A stretch of 64,000 nucleotides of DNA from a bacterium (lineage in GTDB: Bacteria; Bacillota; Bacilli; Lactobacillales; Streptococcaceae), in the NCBI GenBank assembly GCA_905221325.1, contig CAJNCS010000006.1, forward strand, positions 1 to 64,000. Direction: 5' to 3'. Within the stretch, counting starts at the first letter, position 1. The number at the start of each line of letters is the position of its first letter. This document shows positions 8,227-15,737 of the stretch, one piece after another. Position numbers and translations under genes: made by a program. A model generated the notes under the pieces. The model was given only the letters and a program-made list of their open reading frames with translations. It was not told where the DNA came from and made no database searches.

Positions 8227-10878
8227 GTGAAGATTAGGAAAATTTTACTTTATAATTTCAAGAACTTTAGAAATGAAACAGTTATTGATTTTAGTGATGG
8301 AATAACATTCTTAGTGGGACCAAATGGATATGGTAAAACAACAATTTTTGATGCAATTGAGTTAGGGTTAACTGGTAATCTTTCTCGCATTAATAAAGTT
8401 ACTGCTGAAAATATTGTATATAATAAGCCATTTTTTCAGAATGAAATTGGTCAGCCGGTAATTATCAAATTGTGGCTAGAAAAAATGAATGGTGAACAAC
8501 TTGTAATTGTAAGAAAATTAGTAAATAGTTCTACTGATAGTAGCAACTTATTTGCACCTTTGAAGTCTGCCAGTCAGTTTATGTTATTTAGACAAGTGGA
8601 AGTAAGTGAGACAAATTTTAGTTCTATAGATCATACTAGTCTGGAAGAGATTACTCAAGGTTCTATTGATGCATTTTTAGGTATTAATGGGAAATATGAG
8701 ATAGAAAAAATTTTTAATCTATTTAATTATATTCAACAGGAAGAAACAACCTTCTTTCTAAAGCAAACGGAACAAGAAAGAGGCGATAGTTTATCTTTTT
8801 TAGTAAAAACGGATAAAGTAGAGAAGAAAATAAAAGATATTAATACCGTAACAAACGTTATTAATAGAAAGATTAGTGATTTAGAGGGAAAATTAAAACA
8901 CTTAAAACAGCAAGAACTATCGGATGTCCCTTATCATAGATTATTTAATCATAAGGAATTTGTATTTGATTGTGAAACTCCTTTTTCTATTGCTAATCTT
9001 GACAAATTATTAATTTATCAAAATACTTTACAAAATATTATTGATTTTAAGAAGAATTTCTCGATAGAGGAGTATAATAGGAAGAGGAAAAGAGATAAAA
9101 GAAAACAAGATATTGCTGGTGATAGGGCTATCAAACAAGCATTATATTTTTCAATATTATCTCCCAATATTTTTAAATCAAATTCTCAATGGCTCTGGGA
9201 AAAATATACATTAGAGAATACGAGATTATTTGAATACGTACTTTTAGAAAATTATCTTCAATCATTTGACACTATAACTCAAGAATATAGGCGAAGACAG
9301 CAATTAAATCAATACTTGGCGTATCTATCTACTGATATCAATCAAATGGCAGCGCAGTCTTTTCAGTATTTTCAAGACGATAGATTATCAAATTATTTTG
9401 AATCACTTAAATCTCGAATTACAAGTTATCAGACACTAAGGGAAAGTGTTGGACAAGTAGATAAAAGCTTAAGTGATCTACGACAGTTACGGAGAAAATT
9501 AGATAAAAAATTTGATGAACTAAGACAACATAATCATGTTGATGAAAATAAATGTCCATTTTGTAACACACAATTTGCTTCCTACAATGATTTAACGGAG
9601 GCATATGATAATTATAAGGCTTATCTGTTTGAAATTTCATCTAGAGATAGTCAGCAATTACAAGAAGTTCAATTATTGTTGAATGAATCAATCCAGCAAC
9701 TGAAGCAGAAAATCACTGATGAAATAAATAACCTTTCCACGGATGTAGATAAAAATCTATTATATAAATTACAAGAATTAAAAAGTTCGTATCAAAGTTA
9801 TTCTCAAAATGTTGAAGGTTTTAAAACTTTTATTCAGTCGTATACAACTATGGTACCATATGAGTTGGGAAGGTTAGAATTTAAAGACTATAACCAGCAG
9901 TACCAGTTAAACTTGAAAGAATTTCAATCTAAATTAGTAGTTGATGATGATGTTTATAGGTTGCTAGATAATAATAGCTTGGGGAATATAAGGGAAGAAC
10001 TGGAGGAGTTAAGAGAAGAATTTCCTGAATTACAGTTTGAAACGTACCAATTGGAATCAACTTCATATTCAAGGATAACTATGGAGATGATTGATAGTCG
10101 ATTGCATGAATTAAAAAATGCTATTCATTCGGCGGTTGACAATAAATATGCTATTGATGAGAGGCTGATGGCAGATGCTGAGAATATATTTCCTACATAT
10201 TTTCAAAGTAAAGTGGAAGTATTAGAGAATATTCATATTGGGGATTTAGAGAATAAGAAACTTTATCTTGATAGGCAGCATAAACTAGTTCAAAATCAGC
10301 AACTTCAATATTTATCAAGTCAGATAGAAACATTGAGAACAACTGTGGAACGATTAGAAGAAATTAATACTATATATAAAGAGGAAGTAAAACAGTTCAA
10401 AATAGATATTGTTAAAAAGCTACGTATTCCATTTTTTATATACTCAGCAAAAATGTTACAAAATTATCAACAAGGTATGGGGATTTTCTTAACACACAAG
10501 AAAACAACGAATAGTGATAATGGAAAGATAGCAATTATTAGATTTAAATCCGATACTAATAATGATCATGATGCAATTAATCAACTAAGTACAGGTCAGT
10601 TAGCGGTTGTTTCACTAGCATTTACTCTTTCATTGAATACGATGTTTAAACTATCTGATAATTTGAATTTCTTAATGATAGATGATCCAGTTCAAGACAT
10701 GGATGCTATGAATGTACTATCTTTTATTGAAATTTTACGTCATGGAATTATAGATAAGTATCAGATCATTTTATCAACTTATAGCGATTTTAATGCTTTG
10801 TTCATGGGTTATAAATTTGCAAATTCAAATTCGGAAGTAAATATAAAATATGAAAATGTTAGTGACTTGCACGGATAA
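8227..10878 (+). CDS. Lamassu LmuB-like SMC/Rad50-type ATPase
   Basis: Predicted DNA-sensing ATPase of the three-gene system; 883 residues from a GTG start (8227) with aggag at 8213-8217. The N-terminal half of the nucleotide-binding domain has Walker A GPNGYGKT at 31-38. Long coiled-coil arms of roughly 180-740 carry a Rad50-like zinc hook, CPFC, at 443-446, almost exactly midway. The C-terminal half has signature LSTGQ at 787-791 and Walker B FLMIDDP with D819-D820. Two departures from Rad50: the usual catalytic Glu after the Walker B Asp is Asp820, and the H-loop position reads STYSD with Tyr852. Overall architecture is unmistakable; the Lamassu/ABC-3C label comes from the gene trio. Confidence 0.75.
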   Translation: MKIRKILLYNFKNFRNETVIDFSDGITFLVGPNGYGKTTIFDAIELGLTGNLSRINKVTAENIVYNKPFFQNEIGQPVIIKLWLEKMNGEQLVIVRKLVNSSTDSSNLFAPLKSASQFMLFRQVEVSETNFSSIDHTSLEEITQGSIDAFLGINGKYEIEKIFNLFNYIQQEETTFFLKQTEQERGDSLSFLVKTDKVEKKIKDINTVTNVINRKISDLEGKLKHLKQQELSDVPYHRLFNHKEFVFDCETPFSIANLDKLLIYQNTLQNIIDFKKNFSIEEYNRKRKRDKRKQDIAGDRAIKQALYFSILSPNIFKSNSQWLWEKYTLENTRLFEYVLLENYLQSFDTITQEYRRRQQLNQYLAYLSTDINQMAAQSFQYFQDDRLSNYFESLKSRITSYQTLRESVGQVDKSLSDLRQLRRKLDKKFDELRQHNHVDENKCPFCNTQFASYNDLTEAYDNYKAYLFEISSRDSQQLQEVQLLLNESIQQLKQKITDEINNLSTDVDKNLLYKLQELKSSYQSYSQNVEGFKTFIQSYTTMVPYELGRLEFKDYNQQYQLNLKEFQSKLVVDDDVYRLLDNNSLGNIREELEELREEFPELQFETYQLESTSYSRITMEMIDSRLHELKNAIHSAVDNKYAIDERLMADAENIFPTYFQSKVEVLENIHIGDLENKKLYLDRQHKLVQNQQLQYLSSQIETLRTTVERLEEINTIYKEEVKQFKIDIVKKLRIPFFIYSAKMLQNYQQGMGIFLTHKKTTNSDNGKIAIIRFKSDTNNDHDAINQLSTGQLAVVSLAFTLSLNTMFKLSDNLNFLMIDDPVQDMDAMNVLSFIEILRHGIIDKYQIILSTYSDFNALFMGYKFANSNSEVNIKYENVSDLHG

Positions 10879-11026
10879 TATATAAACTTCTTATTCTTTG
10901 TCTTGTTTTCTCTGTGAATCTTTTAGACTATCCTAATAATCAATGTTAAGAAAGCTAATGTATATCTAATAGATTTACATAAGCCTTCTTTTTTGTTAAA
11001 ATAATAAATAGAAAGAAGGTGAGAAT
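10879..11026. other. Gap between the ATPase gene and the toxin-antitoxin pair
   Basis: Very AT-rich, without a strong terminator after the ATPase gene. It contains the promoter of the toxin-antitoxin operon listed separately. Confidence 0.6.
10974..11019 (+). promoter_or_regulatory. dinJ-yafQ promoter and possible operator
   Basis: -35 TTTACA (10974-10979), 17-base spacer, -10 TAAAAT (10997-11002). An 8-base inverted repeat, ccttcttt (10984-10991) and aaagaagg (11012-11019), brackets the -10 box; its right arm is also the ribosome binding site. Antitoxins of this class bind such repeats to repress their own operon. The operator role is inferred. Confidence 0.6.
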
Positions 11027-11290
11027 ATGTCAAAGACGAGCATGAGTATTCGTTTGGATAGTGAGGTTAAGGAGCAGGCCCAACAGGTTTTTAATCATTT
11101 AGGAATGGATATGACAACAGCTATCAATATTTTCCTTCGTCAGGCAATTCAATATCAGGGTTTGCCTTTTGATGTTAGGCTTGATGAGAATCGGAAATTG
11201 CTCCAAGTATTAACAGATTTAGACCAAAATCGTAATATGAGTCAGTCTTTTGAATCAGTCTCAGACTTGATGGAGGACTTGCGTGCTTAA
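11027..11290 (+). CDS. RelB/DinJ-family antitoxin
   Basis: An 87-residue protein with the ribbon-helix-helix N-terminus of DinJ/RelB antitoxins (SMSIRLDSEVKEQAQQVF, then MTTAINIFLRQAI). The C-terminal tail (SFESVSDLMEDLRA) is the part that normally wraps the toxin. It overlaps the toxin gene by 8 bases, the usual translational coupling of such operons. Protein and complex are expected to repress the promoter through the ribbon-helix-helix domain. It stands directly downstream of the three-gene defence island and upstream of pepS, so it may belong to the same accessory segment. Confidence 0.88.
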   Translation: MSKTSMSIRLDSEVKEQAQQVFNHLGMDMTTAINIFLRQAIQYQGLPFDVRLDENRKLLQVLTDLDQNRNMSQSFESVSDLMEDLRA

Positions 11291-11561
11291 GATTCGTTAC
11301 CATAAACAGTTTAAAAAAGATTTTAAGTTGGCTATGAAGCGTGGGTTGAAGGCAGAATTATTAGAAGAAGTATTGAATTTTCTAGTTCAAGAAAAAAAAC
11401 TTCCTGCTAGATACCGCGATCATCAATTAACGGCATCTAAGCATTTTCAAGGAGTTCGTGAGTGTCATATTCAGCCGGATTGGCTTTTGGTTTACAAAGT
11501 AGATAAGGACGAATTGATTTTAAACTTGCTGAGGACAGGAAGTCATAGCGATTTATTTTAA
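11283..11561 (+). CDS. YafQ-family mRNA interferase toxin
   Basis: A 92-residue RelE-superfamily toxin of the YafQ type, which cleaves mRNA in the ribosomal A site. The conserved YafQ core can be read: YRDHQL, ECHIQPDWLLVY and a C-terminal RTGSHSDLF, giving the histidine/aspartate set (His of DHQL, His and Asp of ECHIQPDW, His of GSHSDLF) used for RNA cleavage. The start is GTG at 11283, inside the antitoxin gene. It appears intact, with no frameshift and all family residues present, so it should be kept in check by the antitoxin upstream. Confidence 0.88.
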   Translation: MLKIRYHKQFKKDFKLAMKRGLKAELLEEVLNFLVQEKKLPARYRDHQLTASKHFQGVRECHIQPDWLLVYKVDKDELILNLLRTGSHSDLF

Positions 11562-11571
11562 GGAGTTCAAG

Positions 11572-11775
11572 ATGAAACTTAGGATTTTTGCGGAAGATAA
11601 GCCTGCTGAGAAGGTGTTTGAGTATCAATTAGACCTTGCTGATCAGACAATTCTTCTATCGACAGCACTCTTGTCTGGTGCTATTGCTTTAGCAGGATTA
11701 TTTTCTGCTTTGAAAAAAAATAAAAATAGAAAAGGAAAAACAAAATGGTTTTACCAAATTTTAAAGAAAATCTAG
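11572..11775 (+). CDS. Small predicted membrane protein
   Basis: A 67-residue protein with a soluble N-terminus, one hydrophobic helix (about residues 28-48) and a strongly basic tail (KKNKNRKGKTK). It has a good ribosome binding site (aaggag at 11561-11566) and overlaps the first 31 bases of pepS in another frame, suggesting coupling with pepS. I do not recognise a family. It might be read through from the toxin operon, which ends 10 bases upstream. Confidence 0.6.
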   Translation: MKLRIFAEDKPAEKVFEYQLDLADQTILLSTALLSGAIALAGLFSALKKNKNRKGKTKWFYQILKKI

Positions 11776-12986
11776 AAAAATATGCGAAATTGTTGGTTGC
11801 GAATGGAATCAACGTGCAACCTGGTCACACCTTGGCTCTCTCTATCGATGTGGAGCAACGTGAATTGGCGCATTTGATCGTTAAAGAAGCCTATGCCTTG
11901 GGTGCGCATGAGGTCATCGTTCAGTGGACAGATGATGTCATCAACCGTGAGAAATTCCTCCACGCTCCGATAGAGCGCCTGGACAATGTGCCAGAATACA
12001 AGATTGCTGAGATGAACTATCTCTTGGAGAACAAGGCTAGCCGTCTTGGGGTTCGTTCTTCTGATCCAGGTGCCTTGAACGGTGTGGACGCTGACAAGCT
12101 TTCAGCTTCTGCTAAAGCTATGGGACTTGCCATGAAGCCAATGCGTATCGCAACGCAATCCAACAAGGTTAGCTGGACTGTAGCAGCCGCTGCTGGACTT
12201 GAGTGGGCTAAGAAGGTCTTTCCAAATGCTGCGAGCGATGAAGAAGCAGTCGATCTCCTTTGGGACCAAATCTTCAAAACCTGCCGTGTCTACGAAGAAG
12301 ATCCTGTTAAGGCCTGGGAAGAACACGCTGCTATCCTCAAGAGCAAGGCAGATATGCTTAATAAGGAGCAATTTTCAGCCCTTCATTATACAGCGCCAGG
12401 AACTGATTTGACACTTGGCTTACCTAAGAACCACGTTTGGGAATCAGCTGGTGCTATCAATGCACAGGGCGAAGAATTCTTGCCAAATATGCCAACAGAG
12501 GAAGTCTTCACAGCGCCTGATTTTCGTCTCGCAGATGGCTATGTTACTTCTACAAAACCACTTAGCTACAACGGAAATATCATTGAGGGAATTAAAGTAA
12601 CCTTCAAGGATGGTCAAATCGTAGATATCACTGCTGAGAAGGGTGATCAGGTCATGAAAGACCTTGTCTTTGAAAATGCGGGTGCGCGTGCCTTGGGTGA
12701 ATGTGCCTTGGTACCAGATCCAAGTCCAATTTCTCAATCAGGCATTACCTTCTTCAACACTCTTTTCGATGAAAATGCTTCAAACCACTTGGCTATCGGT
12801 GCAGCCTATGCGACCAGCGTCGTTGGTGGTGCAGAGATGAGCGAAGAAGAGCTTGAAGCTGCAGGACTGAATCGTTCAGATGTTCACGTGGACTTTATGA
12901 TTGGGTCTAGTCAAATGGATATCGATGGTATCCGTAAGGATGGAACACGCGTACCGCTCTTCCGCAATGGAGACTGGGCTATTTAA
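11745..12986 (+). CDS. pepS: Aminopeptidase PepS (M29 family)
   Basis: Cytoplasmic metallo-aminopeptidase that trims N-terminal residues, with preference for Arg and aromatic residues in the characterised S. thermophilus enzyme. It has 413 residues, the family length. M29 features include PGHTLALSIDVEQREL near the N-terminus and the metal-site region GARALGECALVPDPSPISQS, then NASNHLAIGAAYATS and VHVDFMIGSSQMDIDG. The ATG at 11745 follows aaagga. Intact. It is followed after 9 bases by a small membrane-protein gene. Confidence 0.93.
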   Translation: MVLPNFKENLEKYAKLLVANGINVQPGHTLALSIDVEQRELAHLIVKEAYALGAHEVIVQWTDDVINREKFLHAPIERLDNVPEYKIAEMNYLLENKASRLGVRSSDPGALNGVDADKLSASAKAMGLAMKPMRIATQSNKVSWTVAAAAGLEWAKKVFPNAASDEEAVDLLWDQIFKTCRVYEEDPVKAWEEHAAILKSKADMLNKEQFSALHYTAPGTDLTLGLPKNHVWESAGAINAQGEEFLPNMPTEEVFTAPDFRLADGYVTSTKPLSYNGNIIEGIKVTFKDGQIVDITAEKGDQVMKDLVFENAGARALGECALVPDPSPISQSGITFFNTLFDENASNHLAIGAAYATSVVGGAEMSEEELEAAGLNRSDVHVDFMIGSSQMDIDGIRKDGTRVPLFRNGDWAI

Positions 12987-12995
12987 GGAGTTACA

Positions 12996-13226
12996 ATGCT
13001 TGGAAGTATGTTTGTTGGTCTCCTAGTGGGACTCTTGGCAGGTGCTTTGACCAATCGTGGAGAGAGCATGGGATGCTTTGGAAAAATGTTTCTCGGCTGG
13101 ATTGGTGCTTCTTTGGGGCACCTGCTCTTTGGAACTTGGGGTCCAAACCTAGCGGGGATAGCTATTGTTCCAGCTGTTTTAGGTGCTATGGTTGTCTTAG
13201 CTATTTTCTGGAGACGAGGAAGTTAA
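12996..13226 (+). CDS. GlsB/YeaQ/YmgE-family small membrane protein
   Basis: A 76-residue, very hydrophobic protein with three short helices and glycine-rich turns (LLVGLLAGALTNRGESMGC; FGKMFLGWIGASLGHLL), matching the transglycosylase-associated/YeaQ small membrane family seen in many Gram-positives. Molecular function is unknown; in other bacteria members are stress-associated. It has ribosome binding site aaggag and lies 9 bases after pepS, so it is probably co-transcribed. The operon ends near the BOX element and the terminator downstream. Confidence 0.75.
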   Translation: MLGSMFVGLLVGLLAGALTNRGESMGCFGKMFLGWIGASLGHLLFGTWGPNLAGIAIVPAVLGAMVVLAIFWRRGS

Positions 13227-13239
13227 GTTCTTAAATCTG

Positions 13240-13344
13240 ATACTCAATGAAAATCAAAGAGCAAACTAGGAAACTAGCCGCAGGCTGTACTTGAGTACGG
13301 CAAGGCGACGTTGACGCGGTTTGAATTTGATTTTTGAAGAGTAT
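13240..13344 (-). repeat. BOX element of the A-C type (no boxB)
   Basis: Read on the minus strand, this begins with boxA-like sequence (tactcttcaaaaatcaaatt..., ending in ccgcgtcaacgtcgccttg) and ends with boxC-like sequence (ctgcggctagtttcctagt...tttcattgagta). boxA and boxC meet directly at about 13288-13300, with no boxB between. BOX elements are imperfect intergenic palindromes of pneumococcus and relatives. The ends tactcaatga and gaagagta are the usual borders. It can fold into a long hairpin between pepS's small partner gene and rsuA. Confidence 0.85.
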
Positions 13345-13350
13345 GAAAAG

Positions 13351-13384
13351 AAAAGGAGGTTGGTCATTGTACCAGCCTCCTTTT
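13351..13384 (+). terminator. Rho-independent terminator
   Basis: aaaaggaggttggt (13351-13364) pairs with accagcctcctttt (13371-13384) with one G-T pair, giving a 14-bp stem with a T-rich end. It closes the pepS transcript and is nearly symmetrical. The rsuA -10 box follows immediately. Confidence 0.8.
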
Positions 13385-13389
13385 GAGTA

Positions 13390-13398
13390 TGATATAAT
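13390..13398 (+). promoter_or_regulatory. Extended -10 promoter of rsuA, leaderless start predicted
   Basis: TGATATAAT (13390-13398) lies 6 bases before the ATG at 13405, so transcription should start at or next to the A of ATG. No Shine-Dalgarno sequence is present, and the -35 position falls inside the preceding terminator. Confidence 0.65.
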
Positions 13399-13404
13399 GG
13401 TTCT

Positions 13405-14127
13405 ATGAGATTAGATAAATTTTTAGTTGCCTGCGCTGTGGGGAGTCGAACAGAGGTCAAAAACTTGCTCAAGGCTGGGCGCGTGACGGTAAATGGTAAA
13501 AAAGAAAAGTCAGCTAAACTGCAGATCAATGAGGAAAGAGATAAGATTCGCTTTGATGGTCAAGTGCTAGAGTACGAGGAGTTTGTCTACTACATGATGA
13601 ACAAGCCCCAAGGAGTTATTTCAGCGACTGAAGATCCCAAGCATAGAACGGTTCTAGACTTGTTGGATGATTTGGCACGGACCAAGGAAGTTTTTCCAGT
13701 AGGGCGCTTGGATATCGATACGCATGGTCTCCTACTTTTGACCAATGACGGCAAACTAGCTCATGCTCTTCTTTCACCAAAACGTCATGTGGATAAGACC
13801 TATCTAGCTCAAGTCAAAGGTATTATGACCCAAGAAGATGTGGAGACATTTGCCAAGGACATTCCTCTCAAGGACTTTACCTGCCAGCCTGCTAAACTGG
13901 AGCTTGTGTCGGTAGATTCAGAAGAGAGTCACAGTCTGGTTCGTGTGACCATTGCAGAAGGGAAGTTCCATCAGGTCAAACGAATGGTGGCCTACTGTGG
14001 CAAGGAAGTGGTGGACCTACAACGTTTGACGATGGGAACTTTAGCCTTGGATGAGAACTTAGAACAAGGAGAATGGCGTCGCCTGACCCAAGAGGAGTTA
14101 GAGAATCTCCTTGCTAGTATTGCTTAG
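13405..14127 (+). CDS. rsuA: rRNA pseudouridine synthase, RsuA/RluB family
   Basis: Makes pseudouridine in ribosomal RNA (position 516 of 16S RNA in the RsuA type). It has 240 residues: an N-terminal S4 RNA-binding domain (MRLDKFLVACAVGS, then LLKAGRVTVNGK) and a catalytic domain with the family motif GRLDIDTHGLLLLTNDG, whose second Asp is the nucleophile, and FHQVKRMV near the end. The length and S4 domain favour RsuA over RluE. The start ATG has no ribosome binding site and sits 6 bases after an extended -10 box, so translation of a leaderless mRNA is likely. Intact. Confidence 0.93.
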   Translation: MRLDKFLVACAVGSRTEVKNLLKAGRVTVNGKKEKSAKLQINEERDKIRFDGQVLEYEEFVYYMMNKPQGVISATEDPKHRTVLDLLDDLARTKEVFPVGRLDIDTHGLLLLTNDGKLAHALLSPKRHVDKTYLAQVKGIMTQEDVETFAKDIPLKDFTCQPAKLELVSVDSEESHSLVRVTIAEGKFHQVKRMVAYCGKEVVDLQRLTMGTLALDENLEQGEWRRLTQEELENLLASIA

Positions 14128-14238
14128 TTTGGATTATGTTAGAAAAGGTGAGGGAGAATGTCCTTGCCTTTTTAAGTTTTTCGGTTGCTTCCTTTGTGAA
14201 AAGAGTTATAATAGACAGTAGAATAAAAGGAGGAATCT

Positions 14239-15573
14239 ATGAACGCGATTCAAGAATCATTTACAGATAAATTATTTGCCAACTATGAAGCAAATGTCAA
14301 ATACCAAGCGATCGAAAATGCTGCCAGCCACAACGGAATTTTTGCAGCCCTAGAGCGTCGCCAGAGCCATGTAGACAATACACCTGTTTTCTCATTGGAT
14401 TTGACCAAGGACAAGGTTACTAACCAGAAAGCCTCTGGTCGTTGCTGGATGTTTGCAGCTCTCAACACCTTCCGCCACAAACTCATCTCTCAATACAAAC
14501 TGGAAAACTTTGAGTTGTCACAAGCCCACACCTTCTTCTGGGACAAGTATGAGAAATCAAACTGGTTCTTGGAGCAAGTCATTGCGACTGCAGACCAAGA
14601 ATTGACGAGCCGCAAGGTTAGCTTCCTACTCCAAACTCCACAACAAGATGGTGGTCAATGGGATATGGTCGTTGCCCTCTTTGAGAAATATGGTGTCGTG
14701 CCTAAGTCTGTTTATCCTGAGTCTGTTTCATCTAGCAATAGCCGCGAGCTAAATGCCATTCTCAATAAATTGCTCCGTCAAGATGCCCAAATCTTGCGTG
14801 ATTTGTTGGCTTCTGGTGCAGACCAAGCGACTGTTCAAGCCAAGAAAGAAGAGCTTTTGCAAGAAATCTTTAACTTCCTTGCCATGTCATTGGGGCTTCC
14901 ACCACGTCAGTTTGACTTTGCTTATCGTGATAAGGATGATAACTACCAAAGTGAAAAGGGGATTACTCCACAAGAGTTTTACAAGAAATATGTCAATCTT
15001 CCTCTAGAAGACTATGTTTCTGTTATCAACGCCCCAACTGCTGACAAGCCTTACGGTAAATCTTACACAGTTGAGATGTTGGGGAATGTGGTTGGTAGCC
15101 GTGCAGTTCGCTACATCAACGTTCCAATGGAGCGCTTGAAAGAATTGGCGATTGCCCAAATGCAAGCAGGTGAGACTGTTTGGTTTGGTTCTGATGTAGG
15201 CCAACTCAGCAATCGTAAAGCTGGAATCCTTGCGACAGATGTTTATGACTTTGAATCAAGCATGGATATTCAACTCACTCAAGACAAAGCTGGACGCTTG
15301 GACTACAGCGAAAGCTTGATGACCCACGCCATGGTCTTGACAGGTGTGGACTTGGACGAAAATGGTAAATCAATCAAGTGGAAGGTTGAAAACTCTTGGG
15401 GAGACAAGGTCGGTACAGATGGTTACTTTGTTGCTTCAGACGCTTGGATGGATGAATATACTTACCAAATCGTTGTCCGTAAGGAATTGCTGACAGCAGA
15501 AGAACAAGCTGCTTATGAAGCAGAACCAATCGTGTTAGCACCATGGGATCCAATGGGTGCCTTGGCAGAATAA
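14239..15573 (+). CDS. pepC: Aminopeptidase C (bleomycin hydrolase family, C1B)
   Basis: Cytoplasmic cysteine aminopeptidase with broad specificity, active as a hexamer in the family. It has 444 residues, the normal length. The papain-like catalytic triad is present: Cys69 in ASGRCWMFAALN, His363 in LMTHAMVLTG and Asn385 in WKVENSWGD. The oxyanion glutamine (NQKASGRC) is also there. Ribosome binding site aaggagg lies 7 bases before ATG. Monocistronic, followed by a terminator. Together with pepS it belongs to the peptide-utilisation set of this organism, which also carries two oligopeptide-binding proteins in the window. Confidence 0.96.
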   Translation: MNAIQESFTDKLFANYEANVKYQAIENAASHNGIFAALERRQSHVDNTPVFSLDLTKDKVTNQKASGRCWMFAALNTFRHKLISQYKLENFELSQAHTFFWDKYEKSNWFLEQVIATADQELTSRKVSFLLQTPQQDGGQWDMVVALFEKYGVVPKSVYPESVSSSNSRELNAILNKLLRQDAQILRDLLASGADQATVQAKKEELLQEIFNFLAMSLGLPPRQFDFAYRDKDDNYQSEKGITPQEFYKKYVNLPLEDYVSVINAPTADKPYGKSYTVEMLGNVVGSRAVRYINVPMERLKELAIAQMQAGETVWFGSDVGQLSNRKAGILATDVYDFESSMDIQLTQDKAGRLDYSESLMTHAMVLTGVDLDENGKSIKWKVENSWGDKVGTDGYFVASDAWMDEYTYQIVVRKELLTAEEQAAYEAEPIVLAPWDPMGALAE

Positions 15574-15582
15574 AGCTATAGA

Positions 15583-15615
15583 AAAGAGGTTAGGGAAATC
15601 CTAGCTTCTTTTTTA
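15583..15615 (+). terminator. Terminator after pepC
   Basis: Stem aagaggttagg / cctagcttctt (with G-T pairs), loop gaaat, followed by tttttt. Confidence 0.7.
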
Positions 15616-15680
15616 AGCCCTTCTTAAAGTGGCAATAGATGAGGCTTGCCAAGGGAGTTCTTCTTATTTTGAGTCTTTAA

Positions 15681-15709
15681 GTGACAGAGAAAAAGATATG
15701 TGTTACTAT
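15681..15709 (+). promoter_or_regulatory. Promoter of the P-type ATPase gene
   Basis: -35 GTGACA (15681-15686), 17-base spacer, -10 TACTAT (15704-15709). It overlaps the only alternative upstream start codon (GTG 15681), which argues for the later ATG at 15738. Confidence 0.55.
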
Positions 15710-15737
15710 AGTAGTACAAAAGGATATCGGAGTAGAA

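Noticed and set aside
15610..15630. CiaR-type direct repeat after pepC
   Set aside because: tttaag-N5-cttaaa was considered, but the second half is not TTTAAG and no csRNA-like hairpin follows.
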